From: CAXMQZ01 sp963719055 | GTDB taxonomy: Bacteria > Acidobacteriota > Thermoanaerobaculia > Multivoradales > JAHEKO01 | Direction of reading: 5' to 3' | DNA: 64,000 bases | NCBI GenBank assembly: GCA_963719055.1 | Contig: CAVRAU010000008.1 | Location: forward strand, 448,360 to 512,359 | Shown here: piece after piece, positions 9,333-19,400 of the stretch | Position numbering within the stretch: the stretch's first letter is position 1 | How the letters are laid out: each line of letters begins with the position of its first letter | Made by a program: the position numbers and the translations under genes | Notes under the pieces: generated by a model | Seen by the model: the letters and a program-made list of their open reading frames with translations, nothing else | Database searches by the model: none | What the model was told of the DNA's origin: nothing

Positions 9333-10000
9333 TTGTCTCCCTCCGGAGGGCGGTGATCCACGACAGGTAGGTCGATCACTTTGGGTCGGGGTCGGTCGGG
9401 ACCCCTGTCCTCGAGGCCTTCGAGGACGGATTCTCGCTGACGCAGGTCTTCGTAGAAACCGGGGGGTCTGCGACGTCCCCTGGGCTCATTCGCCAGCATG
9501 ACTCGTGGCCCTTCTGGTTCAGGGGGAATCATCTCGTCGGGTTCAGAACGTCGGCGACGACCCAGCCAGAGGGCACCGACAGCAATGGCGACCAGAAAGG
9601 CGAGCACCGCGACAGAGACCATGGGGGTGGATTGTTTGGCGAAAGGGTCAGGAAGGGTCGGGGCGGCGGCCACGGGGACCGGGGGATCGGCCGGCGCAGA
9701 AGCCGGCAGCTTCAACAAGGAAACCTCCAGGGACTGGGCTCCGGGCTCGATGTTCAAGGCCCTCACCAGCTCCTCGAAGCCTTCATGTCGAAGAGTCATC
9801 GAGTAACTTCCCGGGGGAATGGCCGAGATGGTCATGCGGCCCGAGTCGTCGGTTGGGCCGAGCAAGGTGCCGTCCCAGAAGATCGCGGTGCCGGGTTCGG
9901 TGGTCAGTGTAAGTGAACCGGTGGGAACAGACAGGGCGGGGGCCAGCCCCGCCCCTACGAAGATCGCCAAGGCTGCGACGGCGAGGCTAGGCGTCCTCAT
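9329..10000 (-). CDS. PEGA-domain single-pass membrane protein
   Basis: Protein of 223 residues. A signal peptide (AALAIFVGAGLAPALS) is followed by a PEGA-like beta domain (GSLTLTTEPGTAIFWDGTLL, then PPGSYSMTLRHEGFEE), a Pro/Ala linker at about 95-125, one membrane helix (VSVAVLAFLVAIAVGALWL) and a basic, Arg/Pro-rich cytoplasmic tail. PEGA domains are extracytoplasmic modules in S-layer and envelope proteins; the exact job here is unknown. It overlaps both neighbours by a few bases, so it belongs to the operon running from the ligase gene to the SUMF1-fold gene. Two palindromes lie in its coding sequence, one in the signal peptide and one in the linker. Confidence 0.6.
   Translation of the reverse strand: MRTPSLAVAALAIFVGAGLAPALSVPTGSLTLTTEPGTAIFWDGTLLGPTDDSGRMTISAIPPGSYSMTLRHEGFEELVRALNIEPGAQSLEVSLLKLPASAPADPPVPVAAAPTLPDPFAKQSTPMVSVAVLAFLVAIAVGALWLGRRRRSEPDEMIPPEPEGPRVMLANEPRGRRRPPGFYEDLRQRESVLEGLEDRGPDRPRPKVIDLPVVDHRPPEGDN
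9689..9713 (-). repeat. REP-like palindrome inside PEGA gene linker
   Basis: GGCCGGC-GCAGAA-GCCGGCA followed by GCTTC on the plus strand, the GAAG form of the family. On the coding strand it translates as L-K-L-P-A-S-A-P-A in the Pro/Ala linker before the membrane helix. Confidence 0.8.
9934..9958 (-). repeat. REP-like palindrome (GTAGGGGCGGGG type) in signal peptide
   Basis: The coding strand reads GTAGGGGCGGGG-CT-GGCCCCCGCCC, a GTAG-headed palindrome. It encodes V-G-A-G-L-A-P-A-L, the hydrophobic part of the PEGA protein's signal peptide. A related GTAG palindrome lies at 25702-25726. Confidence 0.7.
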
Positions 10001-10454
10001 CCTTCCTCTCGGGCACCTTGAGACCCTTGCGCTCTTCGGAGCGACTGATTTGACCGATCAAGTCCACGAAGTCTTCACGCGTGAGGGAGTTATCTGTCGC
10101 CTCGGGAGGAGCGACGACTCTTGGGATCCCGTCCGGCGGAGATGGCGGGGTCTTTTCCAGGGTCTTGGCGCGAGGCTGGGAGGGGGCAAGCTCCTTCCCC
10201 GCTTTGGAGAAGCCGTCCCACGCCGCGGCTCCGCGACGGTGTCCAGCCCCTGAAACGGGCTTGTAACTTCCCTTGCCCAGGCCCTGGCCAACGGGGACCT
10301 TACGGAAGAACCGGGCGTCACAGGCTTCGCAGCGATAAGGGTACATTCCGATTCGCTGGAGAACCTGGACTTGCCAGAAGCCATCAGGCGGCAAGGGGCT
10401 GTGACGGGCGGGCCGCCGGCAGGCGGGACAAACTCGGGGTTTCTTAGCGCTCAC
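9987..10454 (-). CDS. Small zinc-ribbon protein
   Basis: Protein of 155 residues, not assigned to a named family. The N-terminus carries two CxxC pairs, CPAC at about residues 9-12 and CEAC at about 42-45, spaced as in a zinc ribbon (MYPYRCEACDARFFRK). The remaining ~100 residues are basic and proline-rich and probably disordered, ending in an acidic/basic tail. It sits between the ligase/TPR gene and the PEGA gene with overlaps on both sides (4 and 14 bp), so it is co-translated with the polysaccharide genes. Confidence 0.55.
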   Translation of the reverse strand: MSAKKPRVCPACRRPARHSPLPPDGFWQVQVLQRIGMYPYRCEACDARFFRKVPVGQGLGKGSYKPVSGAGHRRGAAAWDGFSKAGKELAPSQPRAKTLEKTPPSPPDGIPRVVAPPEATDNSLTREDFVDLIGQISRSEERKGLKVPERKDEDA

Positions 10455-13055
10455 GGGCTCACCTGCTCTATCTTGACCGAATCCAGGAATACCTTACCTC
10501 GAAGTCGGTTGTCGATCTGTTGGCTCGAGAGACGGCGCAGGCGAATCATCGCCAAACCGCTGCCTTCTGGCATGGTGAATTCGGCTTCGAAGAGAGTCCA
10601 ATCTGTGCTACCCAGCACTGGCTCGGTGGAGACGAGCCGGCCGTTGGGGTCGCGCGAGTACACCTCGATGAAGACACCCTGATCAGTTGTAAGCTCTTCT
10701 GAGCGAAGTACTGCAGTGAGTCTATAGGCTGCTTCTGGCTCGAGGATCAGCTGTTGCGAGACGTGGGAGAAACTCAGATTCTCGGTTCCGAGAAACTCGA
10801 TCTTCAAGGCTGACGAGTTGCCGCGCCCTTGCCCCAAGGCTCTTTCTGCTGCGAAGGTAGCCGATCGATCGATTCGCCAACCGAGCGGAGTGCCCAATGG
10901 TTCCGATCCGAAATTGCCATTCCAGACGAGGTTGGAGCCTTCTCCGAAGTCGGCATCGAAGGCACCGTTGACTCGGGTCAAATCGAGCCAGGCTTGACGA
11001 GCCTTTGGGAGATGCCCCGAACGGAGTAAGCGATCAACGTAGGCACGGCCTTCGACGACGGTCACGGGGTCGGGATCGGCTAGGAGACGGGGCCAAAGTG
11101 TGTTGAGCAGAGAATCGTAACCCGCGCCGACGGCCGGTACAGAGCCCGGCCGATTCAGGAGGGAGAGCATCGTTCTCATCAGTCGGAGCGAGGCGATCCG
11201 GTCTTCCGGTAGAAGGCCTTCCACGCGATCGGAAGCGACGCCGGACTTCAGAAGGAGAACCACGGCGGGTTCGACGAGCTGGGGCTCGAGGTCGACGGCT
11301 GTTGCGATCTCCTCGAACGCTTCATCAAGATTACCTTGGCGAAGGAGAAGGTTGGCCAGGCGCCAGCGGTATTGACCACTGCCGGGGTTGAGATTGACGG
11401 CCACCAGGAGCGAGGCTTCTGCCTGGTCCAAGTCACCCATGAGTTCCTGCGCGCGGGCCAGCTCGAGCCAATAGCGCCAGGCGTAGGGGTTGAAGCGGAC
11501 GGCCTGTCGGAGATGCTTGGCCGCACTGGCCAAGTCCCCGATACCCGGCAGATCCCGGTAGGCCATCCCAAGCAGGTACTGCGGCTCGGGGCTGCGAGGG
11601 TCGAGCTCTATTGCGTGTTCGAGTCCGGGGACGCCATTTCTCGGTCTCGCTGATTGGTCGGCGAGCGAGCGCTGGAGGGTCTGATAACCGGCGGTGAGAA
11701 GAGCGACGAAGGAGTAGGAGGCGGAGGGCGATCTGGATGGAAGCACCAGAGCCGGCAGCGAAAGAGGTCGGGGGAACGGCCGGCGCAGAGACCGGCCGCT
11801 TCATGAATTCCAAAGACCAGGAGAGACCTAGGATGCAACCAAAGACCGCGAGAATGGCGGGGATCTGGAGGCTGAAGTCGACGAGGCTGTGGATAAGGAT
11901 CGAGAACAGAGCGCCGGCTGTGCCGAGGGCCAGGCCCTGGCGATGGGGGTCCTTGGCGGATAAGGCTAGCTCTGTAGAGCGATAGAAGCGCCAAAAGACC
12001 AAGCCCCAAGCCAAGACTGCCAGGGGAATCCCCCACTCCACCGCTGTTTCCAGGTAGTCGTTGTGGGCGTGATCGTAGAGGGCGGCAGGTTGAGTTGTCT
12101 GGTAAGGCCGGAATCGCCACTCGTACATTCCGGGGCCAACGCCGACAACCGGTGAGTCGGCGAGCATTCCCAGCGTGTCTTGGTAGACCTCCACACGCGA
12201 GAGGCTTTCTTCGACCTTGCCGAAGCGCTCGAGAAAGGCTTCCAGGCCGAACGCGGCGCCCATACCCACCACCAGGAAAAGCAAGACTGCTGCTGCGGCC
12301 CCGGTGAGCCCTCTGCGTGACCTCTTCTTGCGGCTGAGGTTGAGCAGAAGAGCCATGAAGATTAGCGTCATCAAGAGGGAGAGGGTTCCACCCCTGGACT
12401 GTGACAGCAGCACCGCCACGCCCATGACGGAGCATCCGAGGAGTACGATCCAGGTCTTGGCCAGCGATTCGGACCGCTTGACGCGCTCCGAGCGTTTCAA
12501 ACCTCGGTCCGCAAAGAGCATCCCCAGCGCCAGGGGCAGCAACATGTTGAGGAGGGCCGCAAAGTGGTTGCGGTTGATCAGGGTACCGGTGGCCAGGCGC
12601 CCCCGGTTACGAAAATAGTCGCCGATGTAGTCGTAACCGCCCACGGACTGGACCAGACCGTACATAGCCTCGAGAGCTCCCAGCAAGATCAAAACCACCA
12701 GCAGGAAGCGCCGCTGGCTCGCGCTGCGCAGGGCTAGCCAGAGACTGAGCCAGACGGCAATCCATCCGACAACCAGGTGCAGATAGCCCTCGGTCTCCAA
12801 GGTCGGTTGCAGAGCGACTTGCCCAAGGAGGTAAAGGCCTAAAAGGATTAGGACGAGGAAACGCAGATCGATCTTTCCCCTCCAAGGAGGCGTCAAGATG
12901 GCCAGAAATGACGGAACCAGGAGAAAGAGAAACAGCCGATAGAGAACCGACGTCTCGGCTGCGCCGAATTGCATCAGACCCCAGGTCAGAGCCAGGCCGA
13001 AGGTCAGGGAGGCCGCTGCCCCCATCCAGATTCGGTGACCTGCCGGCGCCTGCAC
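10451..13055 (-). CDS. O-antigen ligase/polymerase with C-terminal TPR domain, frameshifted
   Basis: Wzy/WaaL-family membrane protein joined to a periplasmic-type TPR region. The N-terminal ~430 residues hold about 11 membrane helices. The large loop has the Wzy_C hallmarks (LINRNHFAALLNMLLPLALG, LSQSRGGTLSLL, then YDHAHNDYLETAVEWG). The C-terminal ~400 residues contain TPR-like units (PQYLLGMAYRDL, YWLELARAQELMGDLDQAEA, YRWRLANLLLRQGNLDEAFE) and a final beta-rich domain. The frame changes in a run of five G's at 11770-11774; four would join both parts. The GTG start at 13055 lies 12 bp after the kinase gene. A palindrome sits at the join. The product would polymerise or ligate the exported polysaccharide. 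Confidence 0.8.
11778..11802 (-). repeat. REP-like palindrome inside ligase gene
   Basis: GGCCGGC-GCAGAG-ACCGGCC followed by GCTTC (GAAG form). It translates as M-K-R-P-V-S-A-P-A directly after the last membrane helix of the ligase part and before the TPR part. Confidence 0.8.
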
Positions 13056-13067
13056 GGTGGATCTACC

Positions 13068-15467
13068 CTAGGCCGAGCGCTGGGAGGAGTCGTGGTCGCG
13101 ACTGCGGTACCGGTCGAAGTAGGCGCTGGAGTAGCCGTGGTAGCCGTAGTAGCCATAGCCTACCCTCTCCATGTCGGCGCCGTTCACCAAGACACCTAAG
13201 AGCTTGGCACCCACCTGTTTCAAGCTGTCGGCAGCCCGCTGGACTGTTTTGCGGGGGGTCCGACCACCCCGAGCGACGAGAATTGTGCCATCGACGTGAG
13301 GAGACATGGCCAGAGCATCGCTGAGCTCGAGGATGGGCGGAGAATCGATCAGCACATAGGTGAAGTACTCGCGCATCAACAACATGCCGGTAAACATCCG
13401 TTCGGAGCTCAGAAGCTCGGCGGGATTCGGAGCCCTGGGCCCGGCCGGGGCCAGGAATAGGTTGGGCACGCTGGTCTCGTGGATCTGCGATGAGATGTCG
13501 GAGTTGCCCGACAGGAAGGTACTCATTCCCTGCTCGGCGCCGATACCGAAAGCCTTGGCCAGCTTGGGCTGGCGCATGTCCAGATCGACGACCAGTGTAC
13601 GGCTGCCCGTCTGCGCCAATGCAATGCCGATATTGGCAACGGTCGTGCTCTTGCCCTCGCCCGGAATGGCCGAAGTCACCAGAATGGCTTGTGGGGGGTT
13701 GCCGGAATGCGACAGCAGCAGGGCTGTTCGCAGGGACCGGTAAGCCTCGAGAGCCCGCTCCTGCTGCACGTCCTCATCGGTCTGAACCAGATGCGGTTGT
13801 GACTTGGAACTCGACTTCTTGGAGAACCAGGAGAAGCGACCGCTCGACTTGGGAGAATCATCAAGATTCGGCACCACGCCGAGGGCCGGTAGTCCCAAGT
13901 GCTGGGTGACATCGTCGCTGGTTTTCAGAGTGTTGTCCAGCGCCTCCACGAGGAAGACCGTGCTCGTGCCAACGAAGAGGCCGAGGATCAGAGCCAACAT
14001 GAGAGCGCGCGCTCGACGTGGTGTCGAGCTGCCGCCCGGAACCCTTGCCGTTTCGGCAATGCGGATATTCGACGACCGCAGGCCAGCCGCTACTCCAGCC
14101 TCCTTGAGCCGCTGTAGCAGCCCTTCGTAGAGCTCCTTGTTCGAATCGACCTCACGCTGCATGATGTTGTACTGGATCGAGCTATCGTTGAGCTTATCCA
14201 CCATGGCCCGTTGATCGTTGACCGCTTGATCGAGCCGGCTGTGGCGATCCTTGGCCATCTCGTAGTCCTGGCGGGAGCCCGCCAAAGCACGACGTTTCTC
14301 GCTGTTCAGTTGCTTCTCGAGATCCTCGATCTCGAGCCGTGTCTCTTTGACCGCCGGCCATTCGGGCCCGTATCGGCTGGAGAAGCTGGCCAGCTTGCTC
14401 CTGGCTTCCGAGAGTTGCTGTTCGAGGCGGCGGACAGCGTCTGATTTGAGAATCTCGGGAAATTGCCTCAACGACCCCGAACTGGCGGCCTGGTAGCGCG
14501 ACTCTGCAGTGATCAGGGCGGTTTCGGCGAGGGTCAGCTCGTCAGAGAGATCGGCCAGGCGCTTGCGGGCGATGGTCTCGCGGTCGGAGAGGTTGACGAT
14601 GTTGTTGCGCTGGGCGTAGTCCAGCAGTTCCTGTTCGGTCTTCTCGACCTTGATCTGCAGATCTTCCAACTGAGAGCGCAGGAAATCGCTGGCACGGGTC
14701 GTGGCGTCGTACTTGCCCTCCAGATTCTCCTCGATGAACTCTTCGCTCAAGGCATTGGCGATATCGGCGGCCAACTGAGCGTTGGGGCCGGTGTAGCTGA
14801 TTTCGATCAGGCGAGTGTTCTTGATGTGCTGAGCTGCGATGCTACCCTGAAGACGACTTGCAAGGCTGGCGCTCTTTTCAGTCGGTGATTCTTCTGCAGA
14901 GGGTTGTTTGGTCCTTCCAGCTACCAACCTCAGCGGCAATCGAACCAGCCTATTGGCTGACTTCTTCAGCGCCACCATGGCCCCTGGATGGCTCTTCTGA
15001 TTGAAGGCCTCGTTGTTCTCGAGATCGAGCTTCTCGACAACCCGGATTGCCGTGTCATGGGACTTCAGATTCTCGGTCTGCGTCCAGATGTAGTTCTCCA
15101 TGAACCAGCCGCCAGCCATCTCGGAGCCCGCGACTTCCTGAAAGGGCACGACCCGCGAGCTTTCTGGATCGATCTGGAGCCTGGCCGCCGCCCGAAACAT
15201 GGGCGTCACGGTGAAGACCTGAAGCGCAGCCAGCGCCACGAAGGTAAGAGCGATAGCTAGCAGCATCCACTTGCGACGCAACAGCACGTGCAGGTAGTGC
15301 TCGAGGGAGATCGAGTCCTCTTCCTCCGAATAGTAGATCGGCTCCGGCGGCGGCTGCCACATCGCAGGCAGATTCGACTCGGCCTGAAAAGGCAGAGGTA
15401 GGTTACGACCCGGTTCCTGCTCGGGAGGTAGATTGCGACCGGGATTCTGCTCAGTGGGTTCAGTCAT
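13068..15467 (-). CDS. Wzc-type chain-length regulator and tyrosine autokinase
   Basis: BY-kinase of 799 residues that controls polymerisation and export of polysaccharide. Order of parts: cytoplasmic N-terminus; first membrane helix at about 68-90 (LLAIALTFVALAALQVF); Wzz domain and long coiled-coil periplasmic region (about 230-430); second helix near 490-510 (ALMLALILGLFVGTSTVFL). The cytoplasmic kinase follows, with Walker A GEGKSTT at residue 603, Walker A' VVDLDMRQP and Walker B VLIDSPPI. The tail YGYYGYHGYSSAYFDRY holds seven tyrosines (771-787) for autophosphorylation. It is the first gene of the leftward operon and reads from the AT-richer intergenic region at 15468-15629. Confidence 0.93.
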   Translation of the reverse strand: MTEPTEQNPGRNLPPEQEPGRNLPLPFQAESNLPAMWQPPPEPIYYSEEEDSISLEHYLHVLLRRKWMLLAIALTFVALAALQVFTVTPMFRAAARLQIDPESSRVVPFQEVAGSEMAGGWFMENYIWTQTENLKSHDTAIRVVEKLDLENNEAFNQKSHPGAMVALKKSANRLVRLPLRLVAGRTKQPSAEESPTEKSASLASRLQGSIAAQHIKNTRLIEISYTGPNAQLAADIANALSEEFIEENLEGKYDATTRASDFLRSQLEDLQIKVEKTEQELLDYAQRNNIVNLSDRETIARKRLADLSDELTLAETALITAESRYQAASSGSLRQFPEILKSDAVRRLEQQLSEARSKLASFSSRYGPEWPAVKETRLEIEDLEKQLNSEKRRALAGSRQDYEMAKDRHSRLDQAVNDQRAMVDKLNDSSIQYNIMQREVDSNKELYEGLLQRLKEAGVAAGLRSSNIRIAETARVPGGSSTPRRARALMLALILGLFVGTSTVFLVEALDNTLKTSDDVTQHLGLPALGVVPNLDDSPKSSGRFSWFSKKSSSKSQPHLVQTDEDVQQERALEAYRSLRTALLLSHSGNPPQAILVTSAIPGEGKSTTVANIGIALAQTGSRTLVVDLDMRQPKLAKAFGIGAEQGMSTFLSGNSDISSQIHETSVPNLFLAPAGPRAPNPAELLSSERMFTGMLLMREYFTYVLIDSPPILELSDALAMSPHVDGTILVARGGRTPRKTVQRAADSLKQVGAKLLGVLVNGADMERVGYGYYGYHGYSSAYFDRYRSRDHDSSQRSA

Positions 15468-15629
15468 GGAGATGGGTGGAAATTGGACACATCTAGGATA
15501 TTCAAGATGATCAATAAGTCTAGCAGAGATCAGTACTTACGGACCATTAGGGATTTCACACCCCCAGTTCCATTGCCAAGACGTCGTATGTTTGGGTACC
15601 ATCGAGCCAACTAGTGGGAGACTCTCGAG
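15468..15629. promoter_or_regulatory. Divergent intergenic region upstream of EPS operon
   Basis: This 162-bp region is clearly richer in A+T than its surroundings and lies between two divergent genes (wzc-like leftward, acidic membrane protein rightward), so both promoters should be here. A weak rightward candidate is TTGCCA at about 15576 with TACCAT 18 bp on. A GGGAG ribosome site precedes ATG 15630. No clear operator is visible. Confidence 0.5.
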
Positions 15630-16386
15630 ATGTCGACCAGTAAAGGATTACTACAACAGCTAGTCGTTCCAGTCGCCGTCGCTATGGCGATTCTGGTGCC
15701 GGTGCAGCCGGTAGTCGCCGCCATAGCAGTCGGTCAGACCGCCAGTGCCGACGCCAAGGTGGATGGCATTCAAGTGCCTTCAGGCACGACGCTTGTCAGT
15801 CCCAGCGATTATCGAAACCAGGGACAGCGGCGCCGTGATCCATCTCAGCAATGGCGAAGTCGTGGCGATGGCGCCGCAGACGACCGCCGTCGTGGCCAGC
15901 GTTGAAAACGGCATTCAGCTGGCCGTGCAGAAGGGCAACGTCGCCTACACCGACAACGCCGGCGCCATGGCGACCTTGAGCTCGACCGAGACCATGCTGG
16001 TCAGCCAGGAAGGCCAGATTCAAGAGGGTGCGCGCATCTACGACGAGGATGAGGAAGAGCGCCTCTGCGAGCTGCAAGATTGGACCGCAGCCCTCTGGCA
16101 GACCTGCCGATACGACGACCCGGATGACCGGAAAGTAGGGACGATGATGATGACTGCGATTGGGATCTGCTGGAAGTCCCCATGAGCCGAGGTTCCACAG
16201 TACCTGAGAAGACGGCGGTGCTTGCCTGCAAGGACCGCAATGACCTGGATCTCGACTGCGACTGCAAGAAGCGCAGCGCTTCTTCGCTTGGTGGATCCCG
16301 GTAGCCGCTGTCGCCGGTGGCGCCGTGCTCTATATCAGGTCATCACAGACGACGACGAAGAGACCGCCAGCCCGAGCGAGCCCTAG
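15630..16386 (+). CDS. Acidic, Cys-containing membrane-anchored protein with FecR-like region, frameshifted
   Basis: Reconstructed protein of about 250 residues divergent from the kinase gene. A signal peptide or anchor (VVPVAVAMAILVPVQPVVAA) is followed by a FecR-like beta region (VIHLSNGEVVAMAPQTTAVV, then VQKGNVAYTDNAGAMATLSS). Next come a stretch rich in Asp and Cys (DDDDDCDWDLLEVP and later DLDLDCDCKK), a membrane helix (WWIPVAAVAGGAVLY) and an acidic tail (ITDDDEETASPSEP). Frame changes are needed near 15795, 16130, 16285 and 16345. The Asp/Cys stretch suggests metal binding or disulphides, but no family is recognised with confidence. The reconstruction rests on coherence of the joined frames. 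Confidence 0.45.
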
Positions 16387-16417
16387 GTAGGGGGGGTCTT
16401 CCCGACCCTCACCATCA

Positions 16418-19400
16418 TCAGACACCGAAGTAGCGGGCGTCGGGGTGGTGGATGACGAGTGCGGAGACGGAGGCTTCGGGCTCCATCATGTCGCCCTCGG
16501 TCAGGGCGACGCCGATCTCCTCGGGACGCAGGACTGCGAAGAGCTGCCGTTGCATCGCCAAGTCGGGACAGGCCGGGTAGCCGAAACTGTAGCGGTTACC
16601 GCGGTAGCGGGCGGAGAATCGGTCCTGGAGGGTCATCTCCTCCGGATCCGCGAAACCCCAGAGGGCGCGCAGCTTCTTGTGGACAACCTCGGCAGCCGCT
16701 TCGGCAGTCTCCAGGGCCAGGGCTGCGAAGGCGTGGCTCTTGAGGAACTCACCCTCTTCCTTCCATTGGTTCGCCCGGGCCGCCACACCGTCGCCGGCGG
16801 TGGTAACAAACAGAGCGACCTGATCGCCCTCGGGCAGGATGTAGTCGCTCAAGCACAGGCCATCCGCGCCCCGCTGACGGGGAAAGTCCCAGCTCACCTG
16901 AGGCTCGCCTGAGCCGGAGTCGAGCAGAATCAACTTGTTGCCTTCGCTTCTGGCCGGGAAGAACTGCCACACAGCCTTGGCGTGCATCGAGCCCGCTCTC
17001 GCCACTTCCTGGATCTCGTCCACGACCCTCTTCAGCTTGGCCAGCTTCGGATCATGCTTGGCCTCGAGCTGCTTGATCGAGCCCTTGAGACCCAGGTGTT
17101 TGCCGTAGAGCATCTGGGGATTGACCTGGGCCCAGACCTCGTCCAGGGCCAGCTCTTCAACAATGCGATCGAGGTGGGGCGGTACCGGCACCGGCAGGTC
17201 GATCCGAACCGTGCTGCTGCGCTCGGTTGTTTCGCCAAAGGTCGGCCTGGTCGGACTCGCGGCCGCCTGATCTGCGGCTCGGATCACGGCAACTTCTTTC
17301 TCCAGACCGGCCCGCTTCTGTGGGTCGGTCAGTCGGTCAACCAGCTCCAATCCGTGCATCGCATCTTTGGCGTAGGTTGAGAATCCTAGATAGGCAGGGG
17401 CGATCTTCTTGTGGGTAAACCGCCGTGTCAGCGCAGCGCCGCCAACCACCAAGGGCAGATCGATGTCGACTACCGAAAGATCTTCAGCAGTAGTGACCAT
17501 CTGCTGCGCGCTCTTGACCAGCAGGCCTGAAAGGCCGATGACGTCGGGTTGGTGCTCGCGAACGGCTTGGATCAGCTGCTCGCTGTGCACCTTGATCCCC
17601 AGGTTGATCACCTCGAAGCCGTTGTTCGACAGGATGATGTCCACCAGGTTCTTGCCGATGTCGTGGACATCGCCCTTGACCGTGGCCAGCAGGATCTTGC
17701 CGCGACTGGAGCCCTCTACACGGTCCATGTGCGGCTCGAGATGAGAGACAGCGGCCTTCATGACCTCGGCACTCTGGAGCACCTCGGCCACGATGAGCTG
17801 ATTGTCGTTGAACAGGCGACCGACTTCGCTCATGCCTGCCATCAGCGGGCCGTTGATGATGTCCAACGGCTCAGGCCAACGCTCGTCCGCGAGAGCCTGG
17901 TCGAGATCCTCGAGCAGGCCTTCTTTCGAACCTTCGACGACGGCGCGGGCCAGCCTCTCTTCCAGGGGCAACTCGCTGCGGGGCCGGGTTTCGGCCCTGG
18001 AGCTGAGGTCGCGAAAATGCTCCGTGAATTCTGTGATCGCCCTTTCACTGCCCGCGACATCCCCGGGCTCGAGGAAGATCAGTGCCTCCGCCAACTTTCG
18101 CTCTTCGTCCGAGATTTCGGCGTAGCGCGCCAGACGCTGGGTGTTGACCAGCGCGGCATCGAGACCGGCCTGGGTACAGTGGTAGAGAAACACGGAATTC
18201 AGAATCTCTCGTCCGGCCACCGGCAGACCGAAGCTGACATTGGAAATCCCCAAGACGGTCTTGGCGAGCGGTGCCTCGGTCTTGAGCCAACGCACCCCCT
18301 CGATGGTGCTGGCTGCCGAGCCGATGTAGTTCTCATCGCCCGTACCGCAGGGAAAGACCAGGGCGTCGAACCAGATGTCCTCGGGCGGAAAGCCCATATC
18401 CTCCGTGAGGATCCGATAGCTGCGCCGGGCCACTTCGCCCTTGCGCTCGACGCTGACAGCCATGCCGGTTTCATCGATCATGCCGACGATGATGGCAGCG
18501 CCGAAGCGCTGGGCCAGCGGCACGACCCGGTCGAAGCGCGCACTCCCCTCCTCCAGATTGATGGAATTGAGTACGGCCTTGCCCTGGCACCAGGTCAGGG
18601 CACGTTCCATGACCTCGGCGTCGGTCGTGTCGATCATGAGAGGCAGCTTCACCATTCGCGTCACCTGCTCGAGAAAGCGATCGACATCGGTGACCTCGTC
18701 CCGATCGGGATCCTGCATGCAGATGTCCAGCACCTGAGCACCCGAGCGGGCCTGCCCGCGCCCGATCTCCGCAGCGGCCTCGAATTCACCTTCTGCAATC
18801 AACCGCTTGAACTTGCGGCTCCCCAAGACATTGGTGCGCTCCCCCACCAAAAGGGGTCGGTTGTCGGCAGTGAGCTCGACAGCTTCAATCCCCGAGACCA
18901 TGCTGCGCTGATGATGAGAGGCCTGCCGGGGCCTGCGACCCTTGACCAACTCGGCCAGAGCGGCCACATGCTTGTCGGTCGTGCCACAACAGCCACCCAC
19001 CAGATTGATCCAGTGGCTGTCGAGGAAGCGGCTGAAGATCTGCACGAACTGCTCGGGGCCCTCATGGTACAGACCGTCCTCGTCCGGGAGGCCGGCATTG
19101 GGAACACACGCCACGCGGGTGCGAGCCAGATCGGACAGGGTGCGCAGAGAATCGCTCATCAGCTCGGGGCCGGTGGCGCAGTTGAGTCCCAGGTACAGGA
19201 GATCGCTGTGCAGGAGCGAGACCGCCAAGGCCTCGGCGTCTTGCCCGGCAAGCATGGTGCCCGTAGTTTCGATGGTCACCGAGACGGCCACCGGGATTCG
19301 CCAGCCGGCTTGCTCGAAGGCCCGCTCGATCGCCAGCATCCCGGCCTTGATGTTACGGGTATCCTGACAAGTCTCCAGCAGCAGGTAGTCGGCACCGCCG

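Noticed and set aside
16384..16417. Another GTAG palindrome (GTAGGGGGGGTC...)
   Set aside because: The stem is only three or four base pairs and does not match the family consensus.
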